A DNA stretch of 64,000 bases from Variovorax sp. UMC13 (GTDB lineage: Bacteria; Pseudomonadota; Gammaproteobacteria; Burkholderiales; Burkholderiaceae_C). Positions within the stretch are counted from its first letter, which is position 1, and each line of letters opens with the position of its first letter. The translations under genes and the position numbers were made by a program. The notes beneath the pieces are model-generated. The model worked only from the letters and a program-made list of their open reading frames with translations. It was not told the origin of the DNA and searched no databases. This document shows positions 10,367 through 17,672 of this stretch, in pieces. The stretch is taken from positions 310,001-374,000 of the forward strand of contig NZ_LZZW01000036.1 of assembly GCF_014170375.1 (NCBI RefSeq), given 5' to 3'.

Positions 10367-11053
10367 ATGGAACTACTGCAAAGCGCTGACTTCTGGATCG
10401 GTCTGGTCAAGATCGTCTGGATCAACATCATTCTTTCGGGCGACAACGCGGTCGTGATCGCGATGGCGGCCCGTTCGCTGCCGCCCGCGCAGCAACAAAA
10501 GGCCGTGCTCTTCGGCTCGGGCGCGGCCGTGGTGCTGCGCATCGTGCTGACGGTGGTGGCGGCCAAGCTGCTGGGCCTGCCCTTCCTGCAGATCGTCGGC
10601 GGCCTGCTGCTGCTGTGGATCGGCCTGCAACTGCTGGGCGACGAGGAAGAAGGCGAAGGCGAGAGCAAGGAATACGGCAGCCTGTTCGCCGCCGTGCGCA
10701 CCATCCTGATCGCCGACCTGGTGATGAGCCTGGACAACGTGATCGCCGTGGCGGCCGCGGCCCAGGGCAACACCACGCTGCTGATCCTCGGCCTGGCCAT
10801 CAGCATCCCGCTGGTGATCTTCGGCAGCACGCTCATGATCAAGCTCATGGAGCGCTTCCCCATCATCGTCATGCTCGGCGCCGCACTGATCGGCTGGGTC
10901 GGCGGTGAAACCATCGTCAGCGACGTGTTCCTGCGCGACGTGCTGACGGCCAACCCCTGGCTGCACTATGCAGGCGCTGCCGCCGGCGCCGCCTTCGTGG
11001 TGTTCGTCGGGCGGGGCCTGCAGCGGCGCGGCAGCCGCTCTCCCGCGCACTGA
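10367..11053 (+). CDS. TerC/Alx family integral membrane protein (YjbE-type)
   Basis: A 228-residue protein with about seven membrane helices. Two paired acidic motifs characterise the family: SGDNAVVIAMAAR near residue 25 and SLDNVIAVAAAAQ near residue 125, the Asp residues lying inside the membrane. TerC/Alx/MntP proteins are implicated in manganese export or metal homeostasis. It immediately follows the sucCD terminator, which leaves only about 26 bp for a leader, so unlike the paralogue at 38178-38915 it has no metal riboswitch. A GAAAAAGAGA stretch supplies the ribosome binding site. The substrate is inferred from the family only. Confidence 0.88.
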   Translation: MELLQSADFWIGLVKIVWINIILSGDNAVVIAMAARSLPPAQQQKAVLFGSGAAVVLRIVLTVVAAKLLGLPFLQIVGGLLLLWIGLQLLGDEEEGEGESKEYGSLFAAVRTILIADLVMSLDNVIAVAAAAQGNTTLLILGLAISIPLVIFGSTLMIKLMERFPIIVMLGAALIGWVGGETIVSDVFLRDVLTANPWLHYAGAAAGAAFVVFVGRGLQRRGSRSPAH

Positions 11054-11070
11054 GCCTTCCACCTCCACCC

Positions 11071-11877
11071 ATGACCCGCTCCGATACATCTCCTTCCCCC
11101 CTCCAGGAAGACGGCGTCTGGTCTTGGGAGTTCTCGGCCCTCACCGATCCCGGGCGGGTGCGGGCCAACAACGAAGATGCGGTGGCGTTCGACCCGGCGC
11201 TGGGCCTGGCGATCCTGGCCGACGGCATGGGCGGCTACAACGGCGGCGAAGTGGCCAGCGGCATGGCGCTGGCCCTGCTGCAGGCCAGCTTCGGCCGCTG
11301 GCTGGCGCACGCCGGCCCGTCGGCCCATGCGCGCGCCGTGCGGCGCGCGCTGCAGGCCGGCACCGACGAGGCCAACAGCGCGATCCTCGAGGCCGGGATG
11401 GCCAACCTGCAGCTGCAGGGCATGGGCACGACGCTGGTGCTGGCGGCCTTCGGCCCGCAGCGCGTGGTGATCGGCCACATCGGCGATTCGCGCTGCTACC
11501 GGCTGCGCCGCGGCCAGCTGGAACTGCTCACGCGCGACCATTCGCTGCTGCAGGAGCAGCTCGACGCCGGCGTCATCACGCCGCAACAGGCGGCGCGCTC
11601 CCCGCATCGCAACCTGGTGACCCGGGCCCTGGGCATCGAGCGCTCGGTGAATCTCGAGATGCACGAGCACAGCACGCAGCCGGGCGACCTTTACCTGTTA
11701 TGTTCCGACGGCCTGAGTGAGATGGTCTCCGACGCACAGCTTTCCACAGTTTTGTTACAAAATTGCGGTTTGGCGGAGAAAGCACTACTTTTGGTTGCAA
11801 TGGCGAACGACAATGGCGGACGGGACAATATCTCTGTTGTCCTGGCAAGCGCCGGCCTCGCGCGCCCTGCAGGGTAA
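11071..11877 (+). CDS. PP2C-family serine/threonine protein phosphatase
   Basis: A 268-residue Stp/PppA-type phosphatase. Metal-binding motifs are in order: RANNEDAVAFD near residue 32, LADGMGGYNGGEVASG near residue 50, HIGDSRCYRLR near residue 135, LCSDGLSEMVSD and GRDNISVVL at the end. It starts 17 bp after the TerC gene and precedes an FHA-domain gene, the classic pairing that reads phosphothreonine marks. No Hanks-type kinase or type VI secretion gene is in the window, so the partner kinase must be elsewhere. Confidence 0.92.
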   Translation: MTRSDTSPSPLQEDGVWSWEFSALTDPGRVRANNEDAVAFDPALGLAILADGMGGYNGGEVASGMALALLQASFGRWLAHAGPSAHARAVRRALQAGTDEANSAILEAGMANLQLQGMGTTLVLAAFGPQRVVIGHIGDSRCYRLRRGQLELLTRDHSLLQEQLDAGVITPQQAARSPHRNLVTRALGIERSVNLEMHEHSTQPGDLYLLCSDGLSEMVSDAQLSTVLLQNCGLAEKALLLVAMANDNGGRDNISVVLASAGLARPAG

Positions 11878-11941
11878 GGCCCGGGACGGTTGACCCTCCC
11901 CCGGGCCGCGCGGATAAAACTGGCAGTTTCAGGAGTCGGCC

Positions 11942-12598
11942 ATGCCGAAAATGATTGTTTCGATCGACGGAGTCGTCATCAAGGAAGTGACGCTCGCCAA
12001 GGACCGGACCACATTGGGGCGGCGGCCTTACAACGACATCGTCATCGACAACCTGGCCATCAGCGGCGAGCACGCCGTGCTCCACATGATCGGCGGCGAC
12101 GTCTACCTCGAAGACCTCAACAGCACCAACGGGACCTACGTCAATTCCCGCGCCATCAAGAAGCAGGCGCTGGAGAACAACGACGTGGTCGAGGTCGGCA
12201 AGTACAAGATCCGCTACCTGTCGGGCAGCGAGCCCGGCGGCTATTCCAGCGTGGCGTCCCGCGTCGGCGCGGCGCCGGCCTTCTCTTCGGTCCCGCTGTC
12301 GAGCAGCCCGACCGTCCCGGCGCCCCTGATGGGCGGCGGCGTCGCGCAGGCCGCCATCCGCGTGCTGTCCGGCGCGGGGGCCGGGCGCGAGTTGTCCCTG
12401 GAAAAAGTCGTGACCACCATCGGCAAGCCCGGGGTCGCGGTGGCGGCGGTCACGCGCCGGCTGCACGGCTACGTGGTGGCGCCCATCGACGGCGGCACCA
12501 CCCTCAACGGCGAGCTGCTCGGCAACGAGGCCGTGGCCCTGCAGGACGGCGACGTGCTGGAGCTCGGCGGCACGCGCATGCAGTTCGTCCACGCCTGA
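11942..12598 (+). CDS. FHA-domain protein
   Basis: A 218-residue soluble protein. Residues about 20-95 form a forkhead-associated domain with the phosphothreonine-binding residues in LGRRPYNDIV, ISGEHAVL and LNSTNGTYVN. A Ser/Pro/Gly-rich linker (about 100-140) leads to a second beta-rich segment with GRELSLEKVVTTIGKPGVAVAAVTRR, GGTTLNGELL and LQDGDVLELGGTRMQFVH. This resembles a second, divergent FHA fold that lacks the SxxH signature. It lies between the phosphatase and the cyclase, so it may couple phosphorylation to cyclase control. That role is inference. Confidence 0.9.
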   Translation: MPKMIVSIDGVVIKEVTLAKDRTTLGRRPYNDIVIDNLAISGEHAVLHMIGGDVYLEDLNSTNGTYVNSRAIKKQALENNDVVEVGKYKIRYLSGSEPGGYSSVASRVGAAPAFSSVPLSSSPTVPAPLMGGGVAQAAIRVLSGAGAGRELSLEKVVTTIGKPGVAVAAVTRRLHGYVVAPIDGGTTLNGELLGNEAVALQDGDVLELGGTRMQFVHA

Positions 12599-12635
12599 GC
12601 GGCCCTTGCCTGCTTGCACCGCGTGACGTGGCGCC

Positions 12636-14906
12636 ATGAACGCGCTGCGTCGGCACTGGCTCCGAATCGCCATCACCCTGGTGCCGGTGCTGCTGGCGCT
12701 GGGCCACTCGGTCGGCGCCTGGCGCTCGCCCTTCGTCGAACCCTTCGACAACTTCATCTATGACGCTCGGCTGCGGCTCACCATGCCGCACACGCTGGAC
12801 CCGCGCATCGTCATCGTCGACATCGACGACCCCAGCCTCCAGCAGTTCGGCCAGTGGCCCTGGAGCCGCGACAAGCTGGCCGAGCTCACCACCGAACTCA
12901 TGGAGCGGCAGCAGGCGGCGGTGCTCGGCTACGACGTGCTCTTCGTCGAAGCCGACGGCAGCACCGGCCTGGGCAGCCTGCGCCAGCTGGCCGACGGCCC
13001 GATGCGGGGCGACCGCGCCTTCGCCGCCGAGATCGAGCGCCTGGCCCCCCTGCTGGACCACGACGCCGCCTTCGCCCGCGCGCTGACCGACCGGCGCGTC
13101 GCGCTCGGCTACTACTTCACCCAGACCGTCCGGCCGCACGCCAAGGGCGTGCTGCCCGCGCCCCTGCTGCCGGCCGACGCCTTCCCCTCGGGTCACGATC
13201 GTTCGGCGCGCTGGAACGGCTTTGCCGGCAGCATCGAGCCGCTGGCCCGGGCCGCGCCGGCCAGCGGCTTCACCAACGTGCTCATCGAGACCAGCGAGGA
13301 CGGCGTGATCCGCGCGGCGCCGCTGATGGCCCGCTACGAGGGCGACGCGGCCGTGCCGGGCTACTACGAATCGCTGGGCCTGGCCGTCTACCGGCTGGCC
13401 CACGGGCAGCCGCCGGTGAGCGCGTCGCTCGCGCCCACCGGCCTGGCCGGCAGCGGTGCCCCGCTCGAGGCGCTGATGCTCGACGTGCCCGGCGGGCGCC
13501 GGCTGCGCGTGCCGGTCGACCAGAGCGCCAGCCTGCTGGTGCCCTACCGCGGGCCGGGCGGCGTGCGTGGCGGGTCCTTCCGCTACATCTCGGCGGTCGA
13601 CGTGCTGCGCGGCAGGCTGGCGCCGGGCGAGCTCAAGGGCCGGATCGTGCTGGTTGGCGCCACCGCCCCCGGCCTGCAGGACCTGCGCGCCACGCCGGTC
13701 GGCGCCGCCTTCCCTGGCGTGGAAGTGCATGCCAACATCATCTCGGGCCTGCTGGACCGGCGCCTGCCCTTCGTGCCGGACTACGCACCGGGCTACGAGG
13801 TGCTGGCGCTGCTGGTCGTCGGGCTCACGCTGGCCTTCGGCATGTCGCTGCTGCCGGCGGCGCGCGCGGCGCTGCTGGGCCTGGGCGCCAGCGTAGTGGT
13901 GGTCGGGCTCAATGCCGCGCTGTTCTCCAGCTTCGGCGTGGTGCTGCCGCTGGCGGCCACCGTGCTGATGATCGGCATGGTCTTCGTGCTCAACATGAGC
14001 TGGGGCTATTTCGTCGAGGCACGGGCCCGCCGCGGCCTGGCGCGGCTGTTCGGTACCTACGTGCCGCCGGAGCTGGTCGACAAGATGCTCGAGCGGCCCG
14101 AGCGCTACAGCATGCGCGCCGAGAGCAAGGAGCTGACCGTGATGTTCTGCGACATGCGCGGCTTCACGCAGCTGTCGGAAACCATGGCGCCGACCGAGCT
14201 GCAGGTGTTCCTCAACACCGTGTTCAGCCGGCTCACCGCGATCATCAACGCGCACCGCGGCACGGTCGACAAGTACATGGGCGACTGCGTCATGGCCTTC
14301 TGGGGCGCGCCGGTCGACGCGCCCGACCATGCCGTGCTGGCGGTGCAGGCGGCCATCGAGATGGCCGCGGCCGTGCAGCAGATCAACCTGGCGCACCGTG
14401 CCAGCGGACGGCCCGAGATCAGCGTGGGCATCGGCCTGAACACCGGCGTGATGAGCGTCGGCGACATGGGCTCGGCCGTGCGCCGCAGCTACACGGTGGT
14501 GGGCGATGCGGTGAACCTGGCCTCCCGGCTCGAGAGCCTCAACGGCCACTACGGCACCGAGATCCTGGCCACCGACGCCACCCGCCAGGCCAGTTCGCTG
14601 TTCCTCTGGCAGGAGCTCGACTGGGTCTATGTGCGCGGCAAGGCCCGCGCCGTCGCCCTCTTCACGCCCGTCGCGCGCGTCGACGCGGCCGAGCCCGCCC
14701 TGCACGCGCAGCTCGAGCGCTGGTCGCTGGTGCTGGCGGCCTACCGGGCACAGCAATGGGACGAGGCCCGCCAGCTGCTGGCCCCGCTGCTCGCGGTGGA
14801 TGCGAAAAAAGTCCTTTACCAGGTCTACGAGAAGCGTTTAGCCTCGATGGCGCGGCAGCCCCAAGACCCGGACTGGGACGGCGCCATCCGTTTCGAAACC
14901 AAGTAA
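12636..14906 (+). CDS. CHASE2-domain class III adenylate cyclase
   Basis: A 756-residue membrane sensor enzyme. An N-terminal membrane helix (about 8-26) is followed by a large periplasmic CHASE2 domain (about 30-370; DPRIVIVDIDDPSLQQFGQWPW, then KGRIVLVGATAPGLQDL). About three helices follow (390-455), then the cyclase domain (about 495-690). The metal Asp residues are in VMFCDMRGFTQLS and DKYMGDCVMAFWGAP. The Lys in DKYMGD and Asp in VVGDAVNLASRLE are the adenine-specifying pair, so the product should be cAMP rather than cGMP. The periplasmic ligand is unknown. A cyclic-nucleotide phosphodiesterase gene follows 12 bp later. Confidence 0.93.
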   Translation: MNALRRHWLRIAITLVPVLLALGHSVGAWRSPFVEPFDNFIYDARLRLTMPHTLDPRIVIVDIDDPSLQQFGQWPWSRDKLAELTTELMERQQAAVLGYDVLFVEADGSTGLGSLRQLADGPMRGDRAFAAEIERLAPLLDHDAAFARALTDRRVALGYYFTQTVRPHAKGVLPAPLLPADAFPSGHDRSARWNGFAGSIEPLARAAPASGFTNVLIETSEDGVIRAAPLMARYEGDAAVPGYYESLGLAVYRLAHGQPPVSASLAPTGLAGSGAPLEALMLDVPGGRRLRVPVDQSASLLVPYRGPGGVRGGSFRYISAVDVLRGRLAPGELKGRIVLVGATAPGLQDLRATPVGAAFPGVEVHANIISGLLDRRLPFVPDYAPGYEVLALLVVGLTLAFGMSLLPAARAALLGLGASVVVVGLNAALFSSFGVVLPLAATVLMIGMVFVLNMSWGYFVEARARRGLARLFGTYVPPELVDKMLERPERYSMRAESKELTVMFCDMRGFTQLSETMAPTELQVFLNTVFSRLTAIINAHRGTVDKYMGDCVMAFWGAPVDAPDHAVLAVQAAIEMAAAVQQINLAHRASGRPEISVGIGLNTGVMSVGDMGSAVRRSYTVVGDAVNLASRLESLNGHYGTEILATDATRQASSLFLWQELDWVYVRGKARAVALFTPVARVDAAEPALHAQLERWSLVLAAYRAQQWDEARQLLAPLLAVDAKKVLYQVYEKRLASMARQPQDPDWDGAIRFETK

Positions 14907-14918
14907 CAAGGGTCCCCT

Positions 14919-15725
14919 ATGCAGGTGCGTGTGTTGGGCTGCTCCGGCGCGATTGCCAAAGACTGCCGCACCACCTCCTTCCTGGTCGACGACGATGTGC
15001 TCGTCGATGCCGGCACCGGCGTCGGCGACCTCACGCTCGAGGAAATGGCCGGCATCGACGACGTGCTGCTGACCCATTCGCACCTCGACCACATCGCCGC
15101 CCTGCCCCTGATGATCGACGCCGTGGCGTCCAGCCGTGCCCGGCCGCTGCGGGTGCACGCGCTGCGCGCCACCATCGAGGCCCTGCGCGCGCACGTCTTC
15201 AACAACGTCATCTGGCCCGACTTCGCGAGCATCCCCAGCCTCGAGTCGCCCTTCGTGAGCTTCCACGACATCGCGATCGGCCAGACCCTGCAGCTCGGCA
15301 GCCGCTCGCCCAAGGCCATCGAGGTGCTCCCGGCCGTCCACACCGTGCCCGCCTGCGGCTATGCCGTGCGCAGCGCCGAGGGTGGCCCCTACTGGGTCTT
15401 CAGCGGCGACACCGAGCGCAACCCGCCCTTCTGGGCGCGCATCAACACGCTCGACGTGGCCATGCTGGTCATCGAGACCGCCTTCAGCAACCGCGAGGAG
15501 GGCCTGGCCCGACGCAGCCTGCACCTGTCGCCCGCCAGCCTGGCCGACGAACTGGCCCACATCGCGCCGGGCCGGCGCTACCCCATCTACATCACCCACA
15601 CCAAGCCCGCCGAAACGGCCGAGATCATGAGCCAGATCGACACCTTTGCCGCGGGCTGGCTGAGCCATGGGCTGGAGGGGCGGGACATTCGGTGGTTGCA
15701 GGCGGCGGGGGTGATGGTGGTTTGA
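14919..15725 (+). CDS. Metallo-beta-lactamase-fold 3',5'-cyclic-nucleotide phosphodiesterase
   Basis: A 268-residue enzyme. The dinuclear metal site THSHLDHIAALPL is near residue 50, with further ligands in VHTVPACGY, FSGDTERNP and ITHTKPAE. This arrangement and the N-terminal GCSGAIAKDCRTTSFLVDDD match class II-like cAMP phosphodiesterases of the lactamase fold. It starts 12 bp after the adenylate cyclase, so it probably degrades the messenger that its neighbour makes. An RNase Z-like or other lactamase-fold role is less likely given the operon. Substrate assignment is inferred from family and context. Confidence 0.85.
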   Translation: MQVRVLGCSGAIAKDCRTTSFLVDDDVLVDAGTGVGDLTLEEMAGIDDVLLTHSHLDHIAALPLMIDAVASSRARPLRVHALRATIEALRAHVFNNVIWPDFASIPSLESPFVSFHDIAIGQTLQLGSRSPKAIEVLPAVHTVPACGYAVRSAEGGPYWVFSGDTERNPPFWARINTLDVAMLVIETAFSNREEGLARRSLHLSPASLADELAHIAPGRRYPIYITHTKPAETAEIMSQIDTFAAGWLSHGLEGRDIRWLQAAGVMVV

Positions 15726-15869
15726 GGCCTAGAACAGCCGCGACGCGTTTGGTCGCTAGTGACAAAAAATGTCACTCAGGGCCTGTACCCGAACAACATT
15801 TGTGTCGCAAGTTGTAAGTCAAACGTGAACGATTTGGCGGCAGAACTCCTGTTGGAGGCGGTTTTTCGC

Positions 15870-15886
15870 TTGGCACGGTTGCTGCG
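15870..15886 (+). promoter_or_regulatory. Sigma-54 (RpoN) promoter of the major pilin gene
   Basis: TTGGCACGGTTGCTGCG places GG at 15872-15873 and GC at 15884-15885, the invariant -24/-12 spacing of sigma-54 promoters (consensus TGGCAC-N5-TTGCW). It lies 56 bp before the pilin ATG, giving a predicted start near 15897 and a leader of about 45 nt. Pilin genes are typically RpoN- and PilR-dependent, which agrees. Upstream PilR sites were not identified. Confidence 0.85.
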
Positions 15887-15941
15887 GATAGGAAGGCACC
15901 GGGACGCGCTCTCGGCCTCACAAACAACCTGGAGTAGTGAA

Positions 15942-16448
15942 ATGAACCGTCGTTCCATCGCACGCAACGTGCAAAAGGGTTTCACCCTGATCGAGTTGAT
16001 GATCGTTGTGGCGATCATCGGTATTTTGGCGGCTGTGGCACTGCCGGCTTATCAGGATTACACGGTTCGTAGCCGAGTATCGGAGGCTCTTGTACTCGCT
16101 TCCGGTGCGAAAATCACCGTTGCAGAAAATGCGGCTAGCTCAGCCGCTAGCCTTTCGACTGGAGCAATTGAAGTGGCCGCAACTGCAGCTGCAGCAACAG
16201 CGACGGCTAATCAAAAGGTTGCATCGACTAAAAATGTCAAAACCCTCGATGTGAGCTCTACAACCGGCGCTATCACGGTCGTTACGACCGATTCCGCAGG
16301 CGCTGTAACGATTACCCTCACGCCTCAAGCCAATGGATCTGCTTTGGCTGTTTCGACGCCGCCGGCTGGCCCCATCACGTGGAAGTGCAGCGTTGATGCA
16401 GAAACCAAATTCAAGTATGCACCGAGCGAGTGCCGCACCAAGACCTAA
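15942..16448 (+). CDS. pilA: Type IV major pilin (PilA-like)
   Basis: A 168-residue prepilin. A 13-residue leader ends in Gly before FTLIELMIVVAIIGILAAVALPAYQDY, with Glu at mature position 5, so PilD cleavage and methylation are expected. The start has a GGAG site 9 bp upstream and excludes a long upstream extension. The globular domain is unusually rich in Ala, Ser and Thr (AAATATANQKVASTKN, SSTTGAITVVTTDSAGA), and the last 30 residues carry two Cys (WKCSVD and SECRTKT) for the C-terminal disulfide loop. GC content is visibly lower than in neighbouring genes, as expected for a diversifying surface antigen. Confidence 0.93.
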   Translation: MNRRSIARNVQKGFTLIELMIVVAIIGILAAVALPAYQDYTVRSRVSEALVLASGAKITVAENAASSAASLSTGAIEVAATAAAATATANQKVASTKNVKTLDVSSTTGAITVVTTDSAGAVTITLTPQANGSALAVSTPPAGPITWKCSVDAETKFKYAPSECRTKT

Positions 16449-16467
16449 AACTTAAATATGGATGCTT

Positions 16468-16496
16468 AAACTTCCCCTGCGTGGGGAAGTTTTTTT
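16468..16496 (+). terminator. Rho-independent terminator of the pilin gene
   Basis: A perfect 10 bp stem: AAACTTCCCC (16468-16477) pairs with GGGGAAGTTT (16483-16492) around a TGCGT loop, followed by further T residues. It lies 20 bp after the pilin stop codon, giving a monocistronic pilin message. Confidence 0.95.
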
Positions 16497-16499
16497 GTT

Positions 16500-17157
16500 T
16501 TCGATGGATTCTTTCTCCCTAACGAACGATCTAGCAGGGCTGTTGAATTCCGTCGCTTGATGTCGAGCAGGTTCTTCAGAAGTTCGCAGAATTCTTTAGC
16601 GTTTTCAGCGGCATGTGTGATGCATCACTTCGATGTGGATGCGCCCAGCCCAGGCCATTGGTGTTTACACCATTGCTCGATCGCGTCCGGCATCGAACTG
16701 AAGATCCGCCATCCGCACGATGGTGCTCGAGGCCATCGTCACTTGATGTCTTTTGTAGGCCGCTGGGATGGCGGCAGCATTCTGGCCCCCTCCTGAACAG
16801 CCGCGCGTCAGGGCTTGCTTGGGGGTTGCTGCGCGGTTTGTGACGTGCGCGTTCGCCAGTGCATTGCGCCGATACCACCGCCGTTCTGACCATCATTCTC
16901 CAGGGTTTGGCTGAAGCTCTAGCAAGCAGTCAACGTTCTTGTAACGCTGGATTGGTCGCAGGAGGTCCAGTGCAATTCGAGGCGCGAAGTCCTCTAGCTT
17001 GGCCATCGCGAACAATGCCCTATCGAATTCCCTCTCTTTTCACGCTGAGCGCGAACATGGTCCCTGCAACGACAGCTCCATGAGGTGATTTCGTTGGAGT
17101 GATCCATTGCCTCGGGAAGACATCAAGAATTTACTTTGTAAAGCTGATGTCGAAAGG
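16500..17157 (-). pseudogene. Gene-poor, decayed-looking stretch between pilin genes
   Basis: About 660 bp with lower GC and no intact gene. On the minus strand, short protein-like segments occur in shifting frames, separated by stops: FALSVKREGIR (about 17030-17060), then MAKLEDFAPRIALDLLRPIQ (start near 17005) ending at a stop near 16905, then MASSTIVRMADLQFDAG and MPDAIEQWCKHQWPGLG (about 16650-16740). This looks like a frameshifted remnant of one or two genes next to the pilin locus, but I recognise no family and chance cannot be excluded. No inverted terminal repeats of an insertion sequence were found. Confidence 0.3.
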
Positions 17158-17646
17158 CTACCAGCAATTGGATGTTGCGGCTATCTCGGTGCCTGCGCTA
17201 TTGAAGTTGGTCTGCACGCCCATTTGATTTAAGCGAAATTCGTAGCAGGCTGAGTCTGATGTTTGCGAGCCCACAGGCGTCGCCTTTGCAATAAAAGATG
17301 GCAGCGCTGTTGAAGTCGCTGCAGTGGCGTCCGCACGCAAAGAGTAATAGCTCGCCCCACTCGAATTCACCGACTGAGGCCAGCTAGTGACGGCGTATCC
17401 AAGGGCCGCAGGATCCCCGGAATATGAGTTATTGATGCTGAAATATCGTTCTTGCCGTGCTGCCATATCTAGTAGTGCATTTTTGGCGTCGACTCGACGC
17501 GCCTTTTGGATGTAGTTTCGGTAAGATGGAATTGCAATGACGCTCAAGATTCCGATCACTGAAACCACAATCATCATTTCGATCAGCGTAAAGCCGCGTA
17601 TCTGGGAACGCTTCGAGAAGCCGGGAATGCCAGAATTTTTTTTCAT
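17158..17646 (-). CDS. pilE: Minor type IV pilin PilE-like
   Basis: A 162-residue prepilin and the last gene of the minor-pilin operon. The leader MKKNSGIPGFSKRSQIRG is followed by FTLIEMMIVVSVIGILSVIAIPSYRNYIQKARR, with Glu5 present. The segment ALLDMAARQERYFSINNSYSGD is typical of PilE minor pilins, and two Cys near the end form the disulfide loop. An alternative ATG at 17673 overlaps the pilY1 stop codon (TGATG) and would lengthen the leader to 27 residues; coupling makes it possible, and neither start has a good ribosome binding site. Confidence 0.9.
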   Translation of the reverse strand: MKKNSGIPGFSKRSQIRGFTLIEMMIVVSVIGILSVIAIPSYRNYIQKARRVDAKNALLDMAARQERYFSINNSYSGDPAALGYAVTSWPQSVNSSGASYYSLRADATAATSTALPSFIAKATPVGSQTSDSACYEFRLNQMGVQTNFNSAGTEIAATSNCW

Positions 17647-17672
17647 TTTGCTGCTTTCGTAAGGGCTACGCA

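Noticed and set aside
12504..14756. Long open antisense frame opposite the adenylate cyclase gene
   Set aside because: It is rich in His, Arg, Gly and Ala with no domain pattern, as expected for the opposite strand of a GC-rich coding sequence; the plus-strand cyclase explains the DNA fully.
12636..14906. Guanylate rather than adenylate cyclase
   Set aside because: The purine-specifying positions are Lys (DKYMGD) and Asp (VVGDAVN), the adenylate pair.
16500..17157. Insertion sequence in the pilin gap
   Set aside because: No inverted terminal repeats, target duplication or transposase motif could be found.
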